Assembly (NCBI GenBank): GCA_937949545.1
Contig: CALEDR010000028.1
Coordinates: forward strand, 18,488 to 82,487
From: an uncultured Phycisphaerae bacterium
GTDB lineage: Bacteria > Planctomycetota > Phycisphaerae > Sedimentisphaerales > Anaerohalosphaeraceae
Direction: 5' to 3'
Length of the DNA stretch: 64,000 nucleotides
Both the position numbers and the translations under genes were made by a program. Of this stretch, positions 9,017 through 16,845 are shown in pieces; within the stretch, counting starts at the first letter, position 1; every line of letters begins with the position of its first letter. The notes under the pieces are model-generated. The model was given only the letters and a program-made list of their open reading frames with translations. It ran no database searches and had not been told where the DNA came from.

Positions 9017-10036
9017 TCAGTGATTGCTCAGTTCAATGAGTTTTTCGAGGCATTCGGCGGCCTTTCCGCTGTGGATGGCCTGGTCGGCGCGTTCAATGCC
9101 TTCGACGAAATCTTTGGCCAGGCCGGCTACTATTATAGCGGCGGCGGCATTCAGGACCACAATATCTTTTCGGGGACCGGGGGCTTTTTCGTAAAGGATT
9201 TCACGGATGATATGGGCGTTGGTGTCGGCGTCGCCGCCGGTCAGGACGTCAAATTCGGCTTTGGGGATGCCGAAGCGTTCGGCGTCGAGGATTTCTTCGG
9301 TGATGGAGCCGTCCGGCAGCAGGTGAAGAATCCGGGTGGGGCCCATTGTGCTGATTTCATCCAGGCCGTTGCTGTGGACCACCATCGCCCGCTTCAGGCC
9401 GAGGGCTTTAAGGGTCTCGGCGATGCGGGGCATCAGGGACACATCGGCGACCCCCATGACCTGCGCCTGGGCGCGGGCGGGGTTGGCCAGGGGGCCGAGG
9501 ATATTGAAGGCGGTGCGGAAATCCAGCGACTTTCGGACGGGCTGGACGTGTTTCATAGCAGGGTGATATTTTGGAGCGAACATAAAACCAATGTGGGCCT
9601 GGCGAATGCACTCGGCGACCGTCTCGGGACCGGCTTCGATATTGACACCCAGTGCGCTTAACACATCAGCGGAGCCGCAGATGCTGGTGATGCCTCGGTT
9701 GCCGTGCTTGGCGACATAGACTCCGGCCCCTGCGGCTACGAAGGCGGCAGCGGTGGAGATGTTGAAGGTTTTCAGGGCGGCCCCGCCGGTTCCGCAGGTA
9801 TCCACGAGGTTGTCAATGCCGACCCGGACAGGTACAGCGTGTTCGCGAAGAGAGGTCGCCAGCCCCGCCAGTTCGCTGACGGAGGCCTTTTTGACCCGCA
9901 TGGCCGCCAAAAAGGCGGCGATTTGGACTTCAGCCACGTCGCCCTTGAAGATGGTGTCCAGCAGCTGCTTGGCCTGTTCGAAGGTCAGATCGTGCCCTTC
10001 GAGGATGATTTCGAGATACTCGGTGATTTTGGTCAT
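9017..10036 (-). CDS. trpD: Anthranilate phosphoribosyltransferase
   Basis: 339 residues. It transfers phosphoribosyl from PRPP to anthranilate. LVDTCGTGGAALKTFNIST contains the PRPP-binding GTGG loop. AKHGNRGITSICGSADVLSALG and the LGPLANPA segment are classical TrpD signatures. Length is normal and it is not fused to TrpG. A good AAAGGAG precedes the ATG. It is the third structural gene of the trp operon, 13 nt after trpG. Confidence 0.97.
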   Translation of the reverse strand: MTKITEYLEIILEGHDLTFEQAKQLLDTIFKGDVAEVQIAAFLAAMRVKKASVSELAGLATSLREHAVPVRVGIDNLVDTCGTGGAALKTFNISTAAAFVAAGAGVYVAKHGNRGITSICGSADVLSALGVNIEAGPETVAECIRQAHIGFMFAPKYHPAMKHVQPVRKSLDFRTAFNILGPLANPARAQAQVMGVADVSLMPRIAETLKALGLKRAMVVHSNGLDEISTMGPTRILHLLPDGSITEEILDAERFGIPKAEFDVLTGGDADTNAHIIREILYEKAPGPRKDIVVLNAAAAIIVAGLAKDFVEGIERADQAIHSGKAAECLEKLIELSNH

Positions 10037-10049
10037 ATCGGCTCTCCTT

Positions 10050-10652
10050 TTATGTGTGTTTCTTTTTCTGGTTGAGGGCGATTTTAAGGATGTTTTCGAT
10101 TACTTTTCCGCCGGCGGGGGTCAGGATGCTTTCCGGATGAAACTGGACCCCGTAGATCGGCAGGGATTTATGCTGGATACCCATAACAACGCCTTCGAAG
10201 GAGGCGGTTTCCTCCAGGCAGTCGGGCAGAGTGACGGCACACAGACTGTGGTAGCGGCCGGCGTGGAGGGGATTTTCGAGGTTTTCAAAGACCCCTTTGC
10301 CGTTGTGGGTGATTCGAGAGGCCTTGCCGTGCATGACGCAGGGGGCATGGCTGATGGTGCCGCCGAAATACTGCACGATGGCCTGATGGCCCAGACAGAC
10401 GCCGAAGACAGGCAGCTTGTTGTGGAAATAGTCGACGGCTTCGAGGGTGACGCCTGCGGAGGACGGATTTCCCGGTCCGGGCGAAATGACCAGCAGGTCC
10501 GGTTGAAACTGTTCGGCGGCGCGGACCAGCTGGGACAAGGGAGTATCGGCCCGATAAACCAGCGTAGGGCATTTGCGTTTGGCGAACTCATCGACGAGGT
10601 TGTAGGTGAACGAGTCAAAGTTGTCGATAAAGAGGACACGTACGGGTTCCAT
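10050..10652 (-). CDS. trpG: Anthranilate synthase glutamine amidotransferase component
   Basis: 200 residues, class I glutamine amidotransferase. It supplies ammonia to TrpE. FIDNFDSFTYNLVD starts the domain. GVCLGHQAI holds the nucleophile Cys86, and VQFHPESI supplies the His-Glu pair of the triad. It starts 9 nt after trpE with an AAGGAG SD. Proteins of this family can also serve PabB; the location inside the trp operon makes TrpG the main role. Confidence 0.95.
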   Translation of the reverse strand: MEPVRVLFIDNFDSFTYNLVDEFAKRKCPTLVYRADTPLSQLVRAAEQFQPDLLVISPGPGNPSSAGVTLEAVDYFHNKLPVFGVCLGHQAIVQYFGGTISHAPCVMHGKASRITHNGKGVFENLENPLHAGRYHSLCAVTLPDCLEETASFEGVVMGIQHKSLPIYGVQFHPESILTPAGGKVIENILKIALNQKKKHT

Positions 10653-10661
10653 TGCATCTCC

Positions 10662-12293
10662 TTACGGCTGAAGTTGTTTGGCGGCCTGGGCACAGGCCAG
10701 TCGAACGGCTTTCAGGCAGGATTTGGCCTTGTTTTCGGTTTCTTCGAATTCGACGGCCGGAATGCTGTCATAGACAATGCCGGCTCCGGCGCGGATGTAG
10801 GCGGTATGGTCCCGAATCTGGAGACTTCGAATGGTAATGCAGCTGTCGAACTGGCCGTCCACAGTCAGATACATCACGGCACCGCCGTAATAGCCGCGTT
10901 TGTTTTTTTCCAGCCGGCGGATGATTTTCATCGCCTCGATTTTCGGAGCGCCGGTGAGGGTGCCCATATTCATCGTGGCCAGGTACGCGCTGAGAGCATC
11001 CAAATCCGGACGCAGTTTTCCTTTGACATTGCTGACCAGATGCATCACGGATTCGTAGCGTTCGACTGTGAGCAGTTCATTGACCAGACGGCTGCCGGGC
11101 CGTGAGACGCGGGCAATGTCGTTGCGGGCCAGGTCCACCAGCATCATGTGTTCGGCCAGTTCTTTGTGGTCCAGCTGAAGCTCCGCCTCGTAGCGCATAT
11201 CGGTTTCGGGGTCGATGACGCCGTCCACCCAGCCGCGGGGTTTGGTGCCGGCAATGGGGCGGATTTCCACGATGCGGTCTTTTTTTCCGCTGACGCGAAG
11301 ATTCAGTTCGGGGCTGGCCCCAATCAGGCAGGTGGTGTCGGTATTCAGATAGAACATATACGGAGAAGGGTTGAGCAGGCGGAGCCGGCGATAGACGTCC
11401 AGCGGCTCGGCGGGGCACGGTTCCGTAATAGTCCGGCTTAAAACGACCTGAAAGATGTCGCCGTTGCGAATATGCTCTTTGGCGGTGCGGACCATCTGTT
11501 CGTATTCCGACTGGGGGGTGTCGGTTGCAGGAGAAGGCAGCGGACCATCGTAGAAGGAAGGTTCGGGGCGATCTGCCCGCATTTGTTTCAGATAGGAATC
11601 AAAACGGGCCATGGCTTCTTCGTAGATGGCCTGACGATTGCCGTTGGTGATGACAGCATTGACAATCAGGTATCCTTTGCTTTGATGGTGGTCCATCAGA
11701 AAGATATTGTCCGCGAAGTACAGCTCATAATCCGGATTGTTCAGCAGGTCGTTCTGATTGGGAGGGAGGGTTTCAAACTGGTCGATAAAATCATAACTAA
11801 TTGCTCCGAGCAGCCCGCAGGTGACGCGGAAGGGGGGGCTGGCCAGTTCAAAAGCAAAGGCCACGGCTCGAATAACATCCATTTGACTGACATTTTTGAG
11901 GCGGGTATGTTCATCGGTTTTTCCCGACGGCCGCTGAATGGTGCCGGTTACGGCCTCCGGTGCAAACTGAATTGTTCGGCAAAAGGCAAATCGCTCCGGG
12001 TGTTCGGCGAGGTATTGAATCATTCGTTTCCCGGTCAGGCTGAGGGCACGGATTTCGAAGCGGTCCTCTCGGCCGGTCAGATAGAGGGCCGGGTCGGCGG
12101 TCCCGAACGTCAGTTCATTGCCTTTGGCCTCTGAGAGGTAATCGCGGGATTCGAGCAGACAACAGTGACGGGCCCGGCCGTAGTCGCTCAGACGGGCGAA
12201 AAACTCGACCGGGCAGGACAGTTCAATTTCTCGGACCATCGGAATGATTTGTCCGGGTTTGGCCTGTTCGATTCTGGTTTTATAATCTGTCAT
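10662..12293 (-). CDS. trpE: Anthranilate synthase component I
   Basis: 543 residues. It makes anthranilate from chorismate with ammonia from TrpG. The N-terminal LLES motif (residues 46-49) is part of the allosteric tryptophan pocket, so feedback inhibition is expected. The chorismate-binding C-terminal half contains GDIFQVVLSRT, PSPYMFYLN, IRPIAGTKPRG and TLTGAPKIEAMKII. It is the first structural gene of the operon and lies behind a leader peptide and transcription attenuator. The SD is AAGGAA about 10 nt before the ATG. Confidence 0.97.
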   Translation of the reverse strand: MTDYKTRIEQAKPGQIIPMVREIELSCPVEFFARLSDYGRARHCCLLESRDYLSEAKGNELTFGTADPALYLTGREDRFEIRALSLTGKRMIQYLAEHPERFAFCRTIQFAPEAVTGTIQRPSGKTDEHTRLKNVSQMDVIRAVAFAFELASPPFRVTCGLLGAISYDFIDQFETLPPNQNDLLNNPDYELYFADNIFLMDHHQSKGYLIVNAVITNGNRQAIYEEAMARFDSYLKQMRADRPEPSFYDGPLPSPATDTPQSEYEQMVRTAKEHIRNGDIFQVVLSRTITEPCPAEPLDVYRRLRLLNPSPYMFYLNTDTTCLIGASPELNLRVSGKKDRIVEIRPIAGTKPRGWVDGVIDPETDMRYEAELQLDHKELAEHMMLVDLARNDIARVSRPGSRLVNELLTVERYESVMHLVSNVKGKLRPDLDALSAYLATMNMGTLTGAPKIEAMKIIRRLEKNKRGYYGGAVMYLTVDGQFDSCITIRSLQIRDHTAYIRAGAGIVYDSIPAVEFEETENKAKSCLKAVRLACAQAAKQLQP

Positions 12294-12324
12294 TTGTACA
12301 AATTCCTTATTTTTCAGGTTTCGG

Positions 12325-12458
12325 GAATAAAAAACGACCCGGTTTGAGGCCGGGTCGAAGAGAGGTTTCGGGAAACGGAAACAGAATTCCTGCCGACCGC
12401 TGGCCTATGCCTGCGGCCGCCGCCAATACTCCTTTTGTGTCACAACGATACTATTCAT
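12325..12458 (-). promoter_or_regulatory. trp operon transcription attenuator
   Basis: Terminator: arms CCGGGTCG/CGACCCGG (12350-12357 and 12335-12342) and a 6-T run at 12334-12329. Antiterminator: GGCCAGCGGTCG (12405-12394) can pair with the terminator 5' side CGACCCGGCC (12357-12348). Protector stem: GGCCGC (12418-12413) can pair with GCGGTC (12400-12395). A ribosome stalled at the single Trp codon of the leader (12425-12423) would cover the protector arm and free the antiterminator. With plentiful tryptophan the terminator forms. The pairings are read by eye; no folding energy was computed. Confidence 0.8.
12405..12458 (-). CDS. trpL: trp leader peptide
   Basis: 18 codons including the stop, encoding MNSIVVTQKEYWRRPQA, with one Trp codon at 12425-12423 next to Tyr. 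No SD is visible; the ATG lies 7 nt after the -10 hexamer, so the mRNA probably starts at or within a base or two of the A of ATG (leaderless). Position, Trp codon and following alternative hairpins match classical trp attenuation. It is too short for ordinary gene callers. Confidence 0.75.
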   Translation of the reverse strand: MNSIVVTQKEYWRRPQA

Positions 12459-12465
12459 AGAAACG

Positions 12466-12494
12466 AGTATATCGGTTTTTGACATCCGGTTCAA
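12466..12494 (-). promoter_or_regulatory. sigma70-type promoter of the trp operon
   Basis: On the minus strand the -35 box TTGAAC (12494-12489) is separated by exactly 17 nt from the -10 box TATACT (12471-12466). The expected start is about 12460-12458, the first base of the leader-peptide ATG. It lies outside the upstream NagD-like gene, so the trp operon has its own promoter. Confidence 0.8.
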
Positions 12495-12566
12495 GAAAAA
12501 AAACAAAAAATTTAAAAGAAAAACAAAAACTGAAACGGATGCGGGACATCCGTTTTTAAAGAAGGG

Positions 12567-13343
12567 TTACAAAAGAGGAATATCTCCGACTCCGCTGAGG
12601 ATGTAATCGGGTCGATAGGGGAATTTAGAAATATCCTTTTCCTGAGTGATGCCGCTGAGAACCAGGACTGTATCGATTTCGGATTCAATGCCGGCGATGA
12701 TGTCGGTGTCCATTCGGTCGCCGATGATGACGGTTTCCTCCCGTCTGCAGGCAAGCCGTTTGAGTGAATGCCGCATAATCAGTGGATTGGGTTTTCCGAT
12801 GAAATAGGCCTGCCGGCCGGAGGCAATTTCTATCGGAGCGATGAGAGCGCGGCAGGCCGGTGCAATGCCGGTTTCCACGGGACCGCTGATGTCAGGGTTT
12901 GTGCCGATGAGTTTGGCGCCGCCGAGGACGAGATTGACGGCCTTTTCTATCTGGGCGTAGTTGTAAGTGGCAGTTTCCCCGATGACGACATAATCCGGAT
13001 TCTCTTCCGTCAGGCGAAAGCCCTGTTCCAGAAGAGGCTGCCGCAGACCGTTGTCGCCGATGACATAGGCGCTGCCGCCGGGTTTTTGAGAGGCCAGAAA
13101 AGAAGCTGTGGCAATGCCGCTGGTCATGAAGTGCTCCGGGGTGACCTCGATACCCATCCCCGCCAGTTTTCGGCTTAATTCCTCCGGGGTTCGAGAGGAA
13201 GAGTTCGTCAGGAAGAGGTATTGTTTGCCCTCCTGTTTGAGCCAACGAACGAATTCTTTGGCGCCTGCCAAAAGACGGCTTCCGTGATACAACACTCCGT
13301 CCATGTCGCAGATAAAGGCCCGTTTTTGCCGCAGCGGATGCAT
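12567..13343 (-). CDS. HAD-superfamily IIA phosphatase, NagD-like
   Basis: 258 residues, cytoplasmic. FICDMDGVLYHG is HAD motif I (DxDG) with the nucleophile aspartate. FLTNSSSRT is motif II. GKPNPLIM gives the motif III lysine, and IIGDRMDTDIIAG is motif IV. The large C2 cap between motifs II and III places it in class IIA with NagD and p-nitrophenyl phosphatases. Substrate unknown (probably a sugar or nucleotide monophosphate). It directly follows carB without any gap and is likely cotranscribed with it. Confidence 0.88.
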   Translation of the reverse strand: MHPLRQKRAFICDMDGVLYHGSRLLAGAKEFVRWLKQEGKQYLFLTNSSSRTPEELSRKLAGMGIEVTPEHFMTSGIATASFLASQKPGGSAYVIGDNGLRQPLLEQGFRLTEENPDYVVIGETATYNYAQIEKAVNLVLGGAKLIGTNPDISGPVETGIAPACRALIAPIEIASGRQAYFIGKPNPLIMRHSLKRLACRREETVIIGDRMDTDIIAGIESEIDTVLVLSGITQEKDISKFPYRPDYILSGVGDIPLL

Positions 13344-16300
13344 TTATTGAATTCCCGCATGGTAGGATTGAAGAGAACGGACTGTTGATTCACGTGCCTT
13401 TCTGGCGGCGATGCCTTTGACGCTGGCGGCCGCCGCCGCAACGGTGGTGATGTACGGGATTTTGTACTGAATGGCGGCCTTGCGGATGTAGGAGTCATCC
13501 GCAGCACTTCGTTTGCCGATGGGGGTATTAATGACCAGCTGAATTCCTTTATTCTTGATGACATCCAGGATATTCGGACGGCCTTCGTACAGTTTGAAAA
13601 TCCGTTCGACTTTGATGCCCTTTTTCCGAAGGTAGTTACAGGTTCCTTCGGTGGCAATGAGCCGAAAGCCGATGTCGGCAAACTCTTTGGCGACCGGCAC
13701 AACGGCTTCTTTGTCGGAATCGTTGACGGTAATCAAAACCGTTCCTTCCAGGGGCAGGGGCTGCTGCGTGGCCTCCTGTGCTTTAAAGAAGGCCATTCCG
13801 AAGGAATCGGCCATGCCGAGCACTTCGCCGGTGGAGCGCATTTCCGGGCCGAGAATCGGGTCCACTTCGGGGAACATGTTGAACGGAAAGACGGATTCTT
13901 TGACGCCGAAATGAGGAATTCTGCGGTGTTTGAGATTCATATCCCTGAGTTTTCTGCCCATCATAATCTGGGTGGCGATTCGGGCCATCGACAGACCGCA
14001 GAGCTTGGAGACCAGCGGTACGGTTCGGGAGGCTCGGGGGTTGGCCTCCAGCACATAGACCACATCGTCAGCGATGGCATACTGCATATTCATCAGGCCG
14101 ACGACGCGGAGTTCGGCGGCGATTTTGCGGGTGTATTCGCAGATGGTGTCAATGTGTTTTTGGGGAATTGAGACCGGCGGAATCACGCAGGCGGAGTCGC
14201 CGGAATGAATGCCCGCCTGTTCGATGTGTTCCATCACGGCGGGGATAAAGACGTCTGTTCCGTCGGCAATAGCGTCCGCTTCGGCCTCGACGGCGTTGAC
14301 GAGGAATTTGTCGATTAAAATCGGGCGTTCCGGCGCAACATCCACGGCGGCGGCCATGTATTCACGGAGCATCGTTTCATCGTGAATGACTTCCATCCCG
14401 CGTCCGCCGAGGACATAGGACGGCCGGAGCATCAGGGGATAGCCGATTTCCTCTGCCACGCGGAGGGCTTCTTCGATGCTTGAGGCCATTCCGGCTTTCG
14501 GCATCGGAATTCCGAGTTTTTCCATTCTGGCACGGAAACGGTCGCGGTCTTCGGCCAGGTCGATGCTGTCCGTGGAGGTGCCGAGGATGCGGGCGCCCGC
14601 TTCTTCGAGCTGGCGGGCGATGTTCAGCGGGGTTTGTCCGCCGAACTGGACGATGACGCCCAGCGGTTTTTCTTTTTCATAGATGCTCAGGACATCCTCC
14701 ACGGTCAGCGGCTCAAAATACAGTTTGTTGGAGGTGTCATAGTCGGTGGAGACGGTTTCCGGGTTGCAGTTGACCATGATGGTTTCGAACCCTTCGTCCC
14801 GGAGGGCAAAGGCGGCGTGTACGCAGCAGTAGTCGAATTCGATGCCCTGGCCGATGCGGTTGGGACCGCCCCCCAGTACCATAACTTTCTTGGGGTTGGA
14901 CGAAGAGATGACCTGGTTTGGAGCATTGTATGTAGAGTAATAATAGGCGGCATTTTCCACACCGCTGACAGGAATAGGTTCCCATCCTTCGACGACGCCC
15001 AATCGGGTCCGATGTTCCCGAATCTGGTCTTCTTTGACGCCGAGCAGTTTGGCCAGATAGCGGTCGGCAAAGCCGTCTTTCTTGGCTTGACGAAGCAAGT
15101 CATCGGGAAGCAGTTTCCCTTTGTATTTCAAGATTTTTTCTTCCAGCTCAACCAACTCGGCCATCTGCTGAATGAACCATTCTTTGATGGCGGTTTTTTC
15201 GACGAGGGCTTTGACGGAGGCGCCTTTGCGAAGGGCTTCGTACATCAGGAACTGCCGTTCGCTGGTGGGATGATTGAGCCGGAGCATCAGCTCCTCTAGG
15301 GAGAGGGAATTAAAGTTTTTGGCAAAGCCCAGCCCGTATCGGCCGCTTTCGAGCGAGCGGATGGCTTTCTGGAAGGCCTCTTTGTAGGTCTTTCCGATGC
15401 TCATGACTTCGCCGACGGCTCGCATCTGAGTGCCAAGTTTGTCTTCGATTCCCTTGAATTTTTCAAAGGCCCAGCGGGCGAATTTGACCACGACATAGTC
15501 GCCGGATGGGGTGTATTTTTCGAGTGTTCCGTCTCTCCAGTAGGGGATTTCGTCGAGGGTCAGGCCGCCGGCGAGCATCGCGGAGACCAGGGCAATGGGA
15601 AAGCCGGTTGCTTTGGAGGCCAGAGCCGAAGACCGGGAGGTACGCGGGTTGATTTCGATAATGACGACCCGCCCGGTTTTGGGGTCGTGCGCAAACTGGA
15701 TATTGGTTCCGCCGATGACCCCGATGGCATCCACGATGTCGTAGGAGTATTTCTGAAGCTTCTGCTGAAGGGCTTTATTGATCGTGAGCATCGGAGCGGT
15801 GCAGAAAGAATCGCCCGTATGTACGCCCATTGGGTCCACGTTTTCAATAAAGCAGACGGTGATTTTCTGTCCCTTGCTGTCCCGGACGATTTCCAGCTCG
15901 AGTTCTTCCCAGCCCTGCACGGATTCTTCGACGAGGATTTGGTGAACCAGACTGGCATCCAGTCCTCGGGCGGCGATGGTGCGGAGTTCATCGATGTTGT
16001 AAACCAAACCGCCGCCGGTGCCGCCCATGGTATAGGCGGGACGGATAACCAGCGGAAAGCCCAGTTCTTTGGCGATGTCTTCGGCTTCCTGCACGGAATA
16101 AGCCGGCTTGCTTCGGGGCATATCGATTCCGAGGTGTTTCATCGTGTTTTTGAATTCAATTCGGTCTTCACCTCGTTTGATGGCATCGACCTGGACGCCG
16201 ATGACTTTGACATCGTATCTATCGAGAACACCGCTTCGGGCCAGTTCGGAAGCCAGATTCAGACCGGTTTGCCCGCCTAAGTTCGGCAGAAGGGCATCGG

Positions 16301-16547
16301 GGCGTTCTTTTTGGATAATTTTTGTCATGGTTTCCAGGTTTAGAGGTTCGATATAGGTAACATCCGCCATCCCGGGGTCGGTCATAATGGTGGCGGGATT
16401 GGAATTAACCAGAACGATTTGAAAGCCGAGTTTGCGCAGGGCTTTGCAGGCTTGAGTTCCGGAATAGTCAAACTCGCAAGCCTGTCCAATGATGATAGGA
16501 CCTGACCCGATAATCATTACCTTTTTGATGTCATTCCGCTTCGGCAT
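13344..16547 (-). CDS. carB: Carbamoyl-phosphate synthase large subunit
   Basis: 1067 residues from ATG 16547. It makes carbamoyl phosphate from bicarbonate, ATP and ammonia for pyrimidine and arginine synthesis. Two ATP-grasp halves are visible, each opening with an N-terminal pre-ATP-grasp motif (GSGPIIIGQACEFDYSGTQA and GGGPNRIGQGIEFDYCC). A helical oligomerisation domain lies between them, and the C-terminal ~130 residues form the MGS-like allosteric domain (FRLIATEGTCNYL, VINTPIGKR). The in-frame ATG at 16562 lacks an SD, whereas GGAG sits 10 nt before 16547, so the latter is preferred. carA is not in the window. A NagD-like gene follows directly. Confidence 0.97.
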   Translation of the reverse strand: MPKRNDIKKVMIIGSGPIIIGQACEFDYSGTQACKALRKLGFQIVLVNSNPATIMTDPGMADVTYIEPLNLETMTKIIQKERPDALLPNLGGQTGLNLASELARSGVLDRYDVKVIGVQVDAIKRGEDRIEFKNTMKHLGIDMPRSKPAYSVQEAEDIAKELGFPLVIRPAYTMGGTGGGLVYNIDELRTIAARGLDASLVHQILVEESVQGWEELELEIVRDSKGQKITVCFIENVDPMGVHTGDSFCTAPMLTINKALQQKLQKYSYDIVDAIGVIGGTNIQFAHDPKTGRVVIIEINPRTSRSSALASKATGFPIALVSAMLAGGLTLDEIPYWRDGTLEKYTPSGDYVVVKFARWAFEKFKGIEDKLGTQMRAVGEVMSIGKTYKEAFQKAIRSLESGRYGLGFAKNFNSLSLEELMLRLNHPTSERQFLMYEALRKGASVKALVEKTAIKEWFIQQMAELVELEEKILKYKGKLLPDDLLRQAKKDGFADRYLAKLLGVKEDQIREHRTRLGVVEGWEPIPVSGVENAAYYYSTYNAPNQVISSSNPKKVMVLGGGPNRIGQGIEFDYCCVHAAFALRDEGFETIMVNCNPETVSTDYDTSNKLYFEPLTVEDVLSIYEKEKPLGVIVQFGGQTPLNIARQLEEAGARILGTSTDSIDLAEDRDRFRARMEKLGIPMPKAGMASSIEEALRVAEEIGYPLMLRPSYVLGGRGMEVIHDETMLREYMAAAVDVAPERPILIDKFLVNAVEAEADAIADGTDVFIPAVMEHIEQAGIHSGDSACVIPPVSIPQKHIDTICEYTRKIAAELRVVGLMNMQYAIADDVVYVLEANPRASRTVPLVSKLCGLSMARIATQIMMGRKLRDMNLKHRRIPHFGVKESVFPFNMFPEVDPILGPEMRSTGEVLGMADSFGMAFFKAQEATQQPLPLEGTVLITVNDSDKEAVVPVAKEFADIGFRLIATEGTCNYLRKKGIKVERIFKLYEGRPNILDVIKNKGIQLVINTPIGKRSAADDSYIRKAAIQYKIPYITTVAAAAASVKGIAARKARESTVRSLQSYHAGIQ

Positions 16548-16591
16548 CTTTTTTTTCTCCATGCAGAAAAGGGTGAGACGTTCTGATTTGA

Positions 16592-16648
16592 GCGGATAAA
16601 GTATCCGAAAACGTCAGAATATACAAGATAAAAAAAGATGATATTCAA
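16592..16648 (-). promoter_or_regulatory. Candidate carB promoter with a short leader hairpin
   Basis: On the minus strand TTGAAT (16648-16643) and TATATT (16623-16618) lie 19 nt apart, a slightly long spacer. Just downstream CGGATA-CTT-TATCCG (16606-16592) forms a 6-bp hairpin in the presumed 5' leader, flanked by TTT/AAA and TTCTGA/TCAGAA pairs. No oligo-T follows, so it is not a terminator. A regulatory role is speculative. Confidence 0.4.
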
Positions 16649-16845
16649 TATAAGCCATCGTCATAATGGGTTTGCATTTCCAGGAGATTTCGGTGAGTTT
16701 TGCTGTTTATGTAACTAACTAAAAAATAGAATGTTAAGTTAAGTTTCGAGCCGAAAGTGCTGATATGGTTAATACGTTGGCACGGAGGACAAAGAAACGG
16801 GTAAGAAGAAACAGAGTTTTGGAGATTTCTGCAGGAGTTTTAGAA

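Noticed and set aside
9753..11105. 450-codon plus-strand frame across trpD, trpG and trpE
   Set aside because: Crosses three genuine genes and their boundaries in antisense; no recognisable domain.
16765..16845. N-terminal extension of the GH5 protein from ATG 16765
   Set aside because: Would add 27 basic residues before the signal peptide; ATG 16846 has a good SD and starts the signal peptide.
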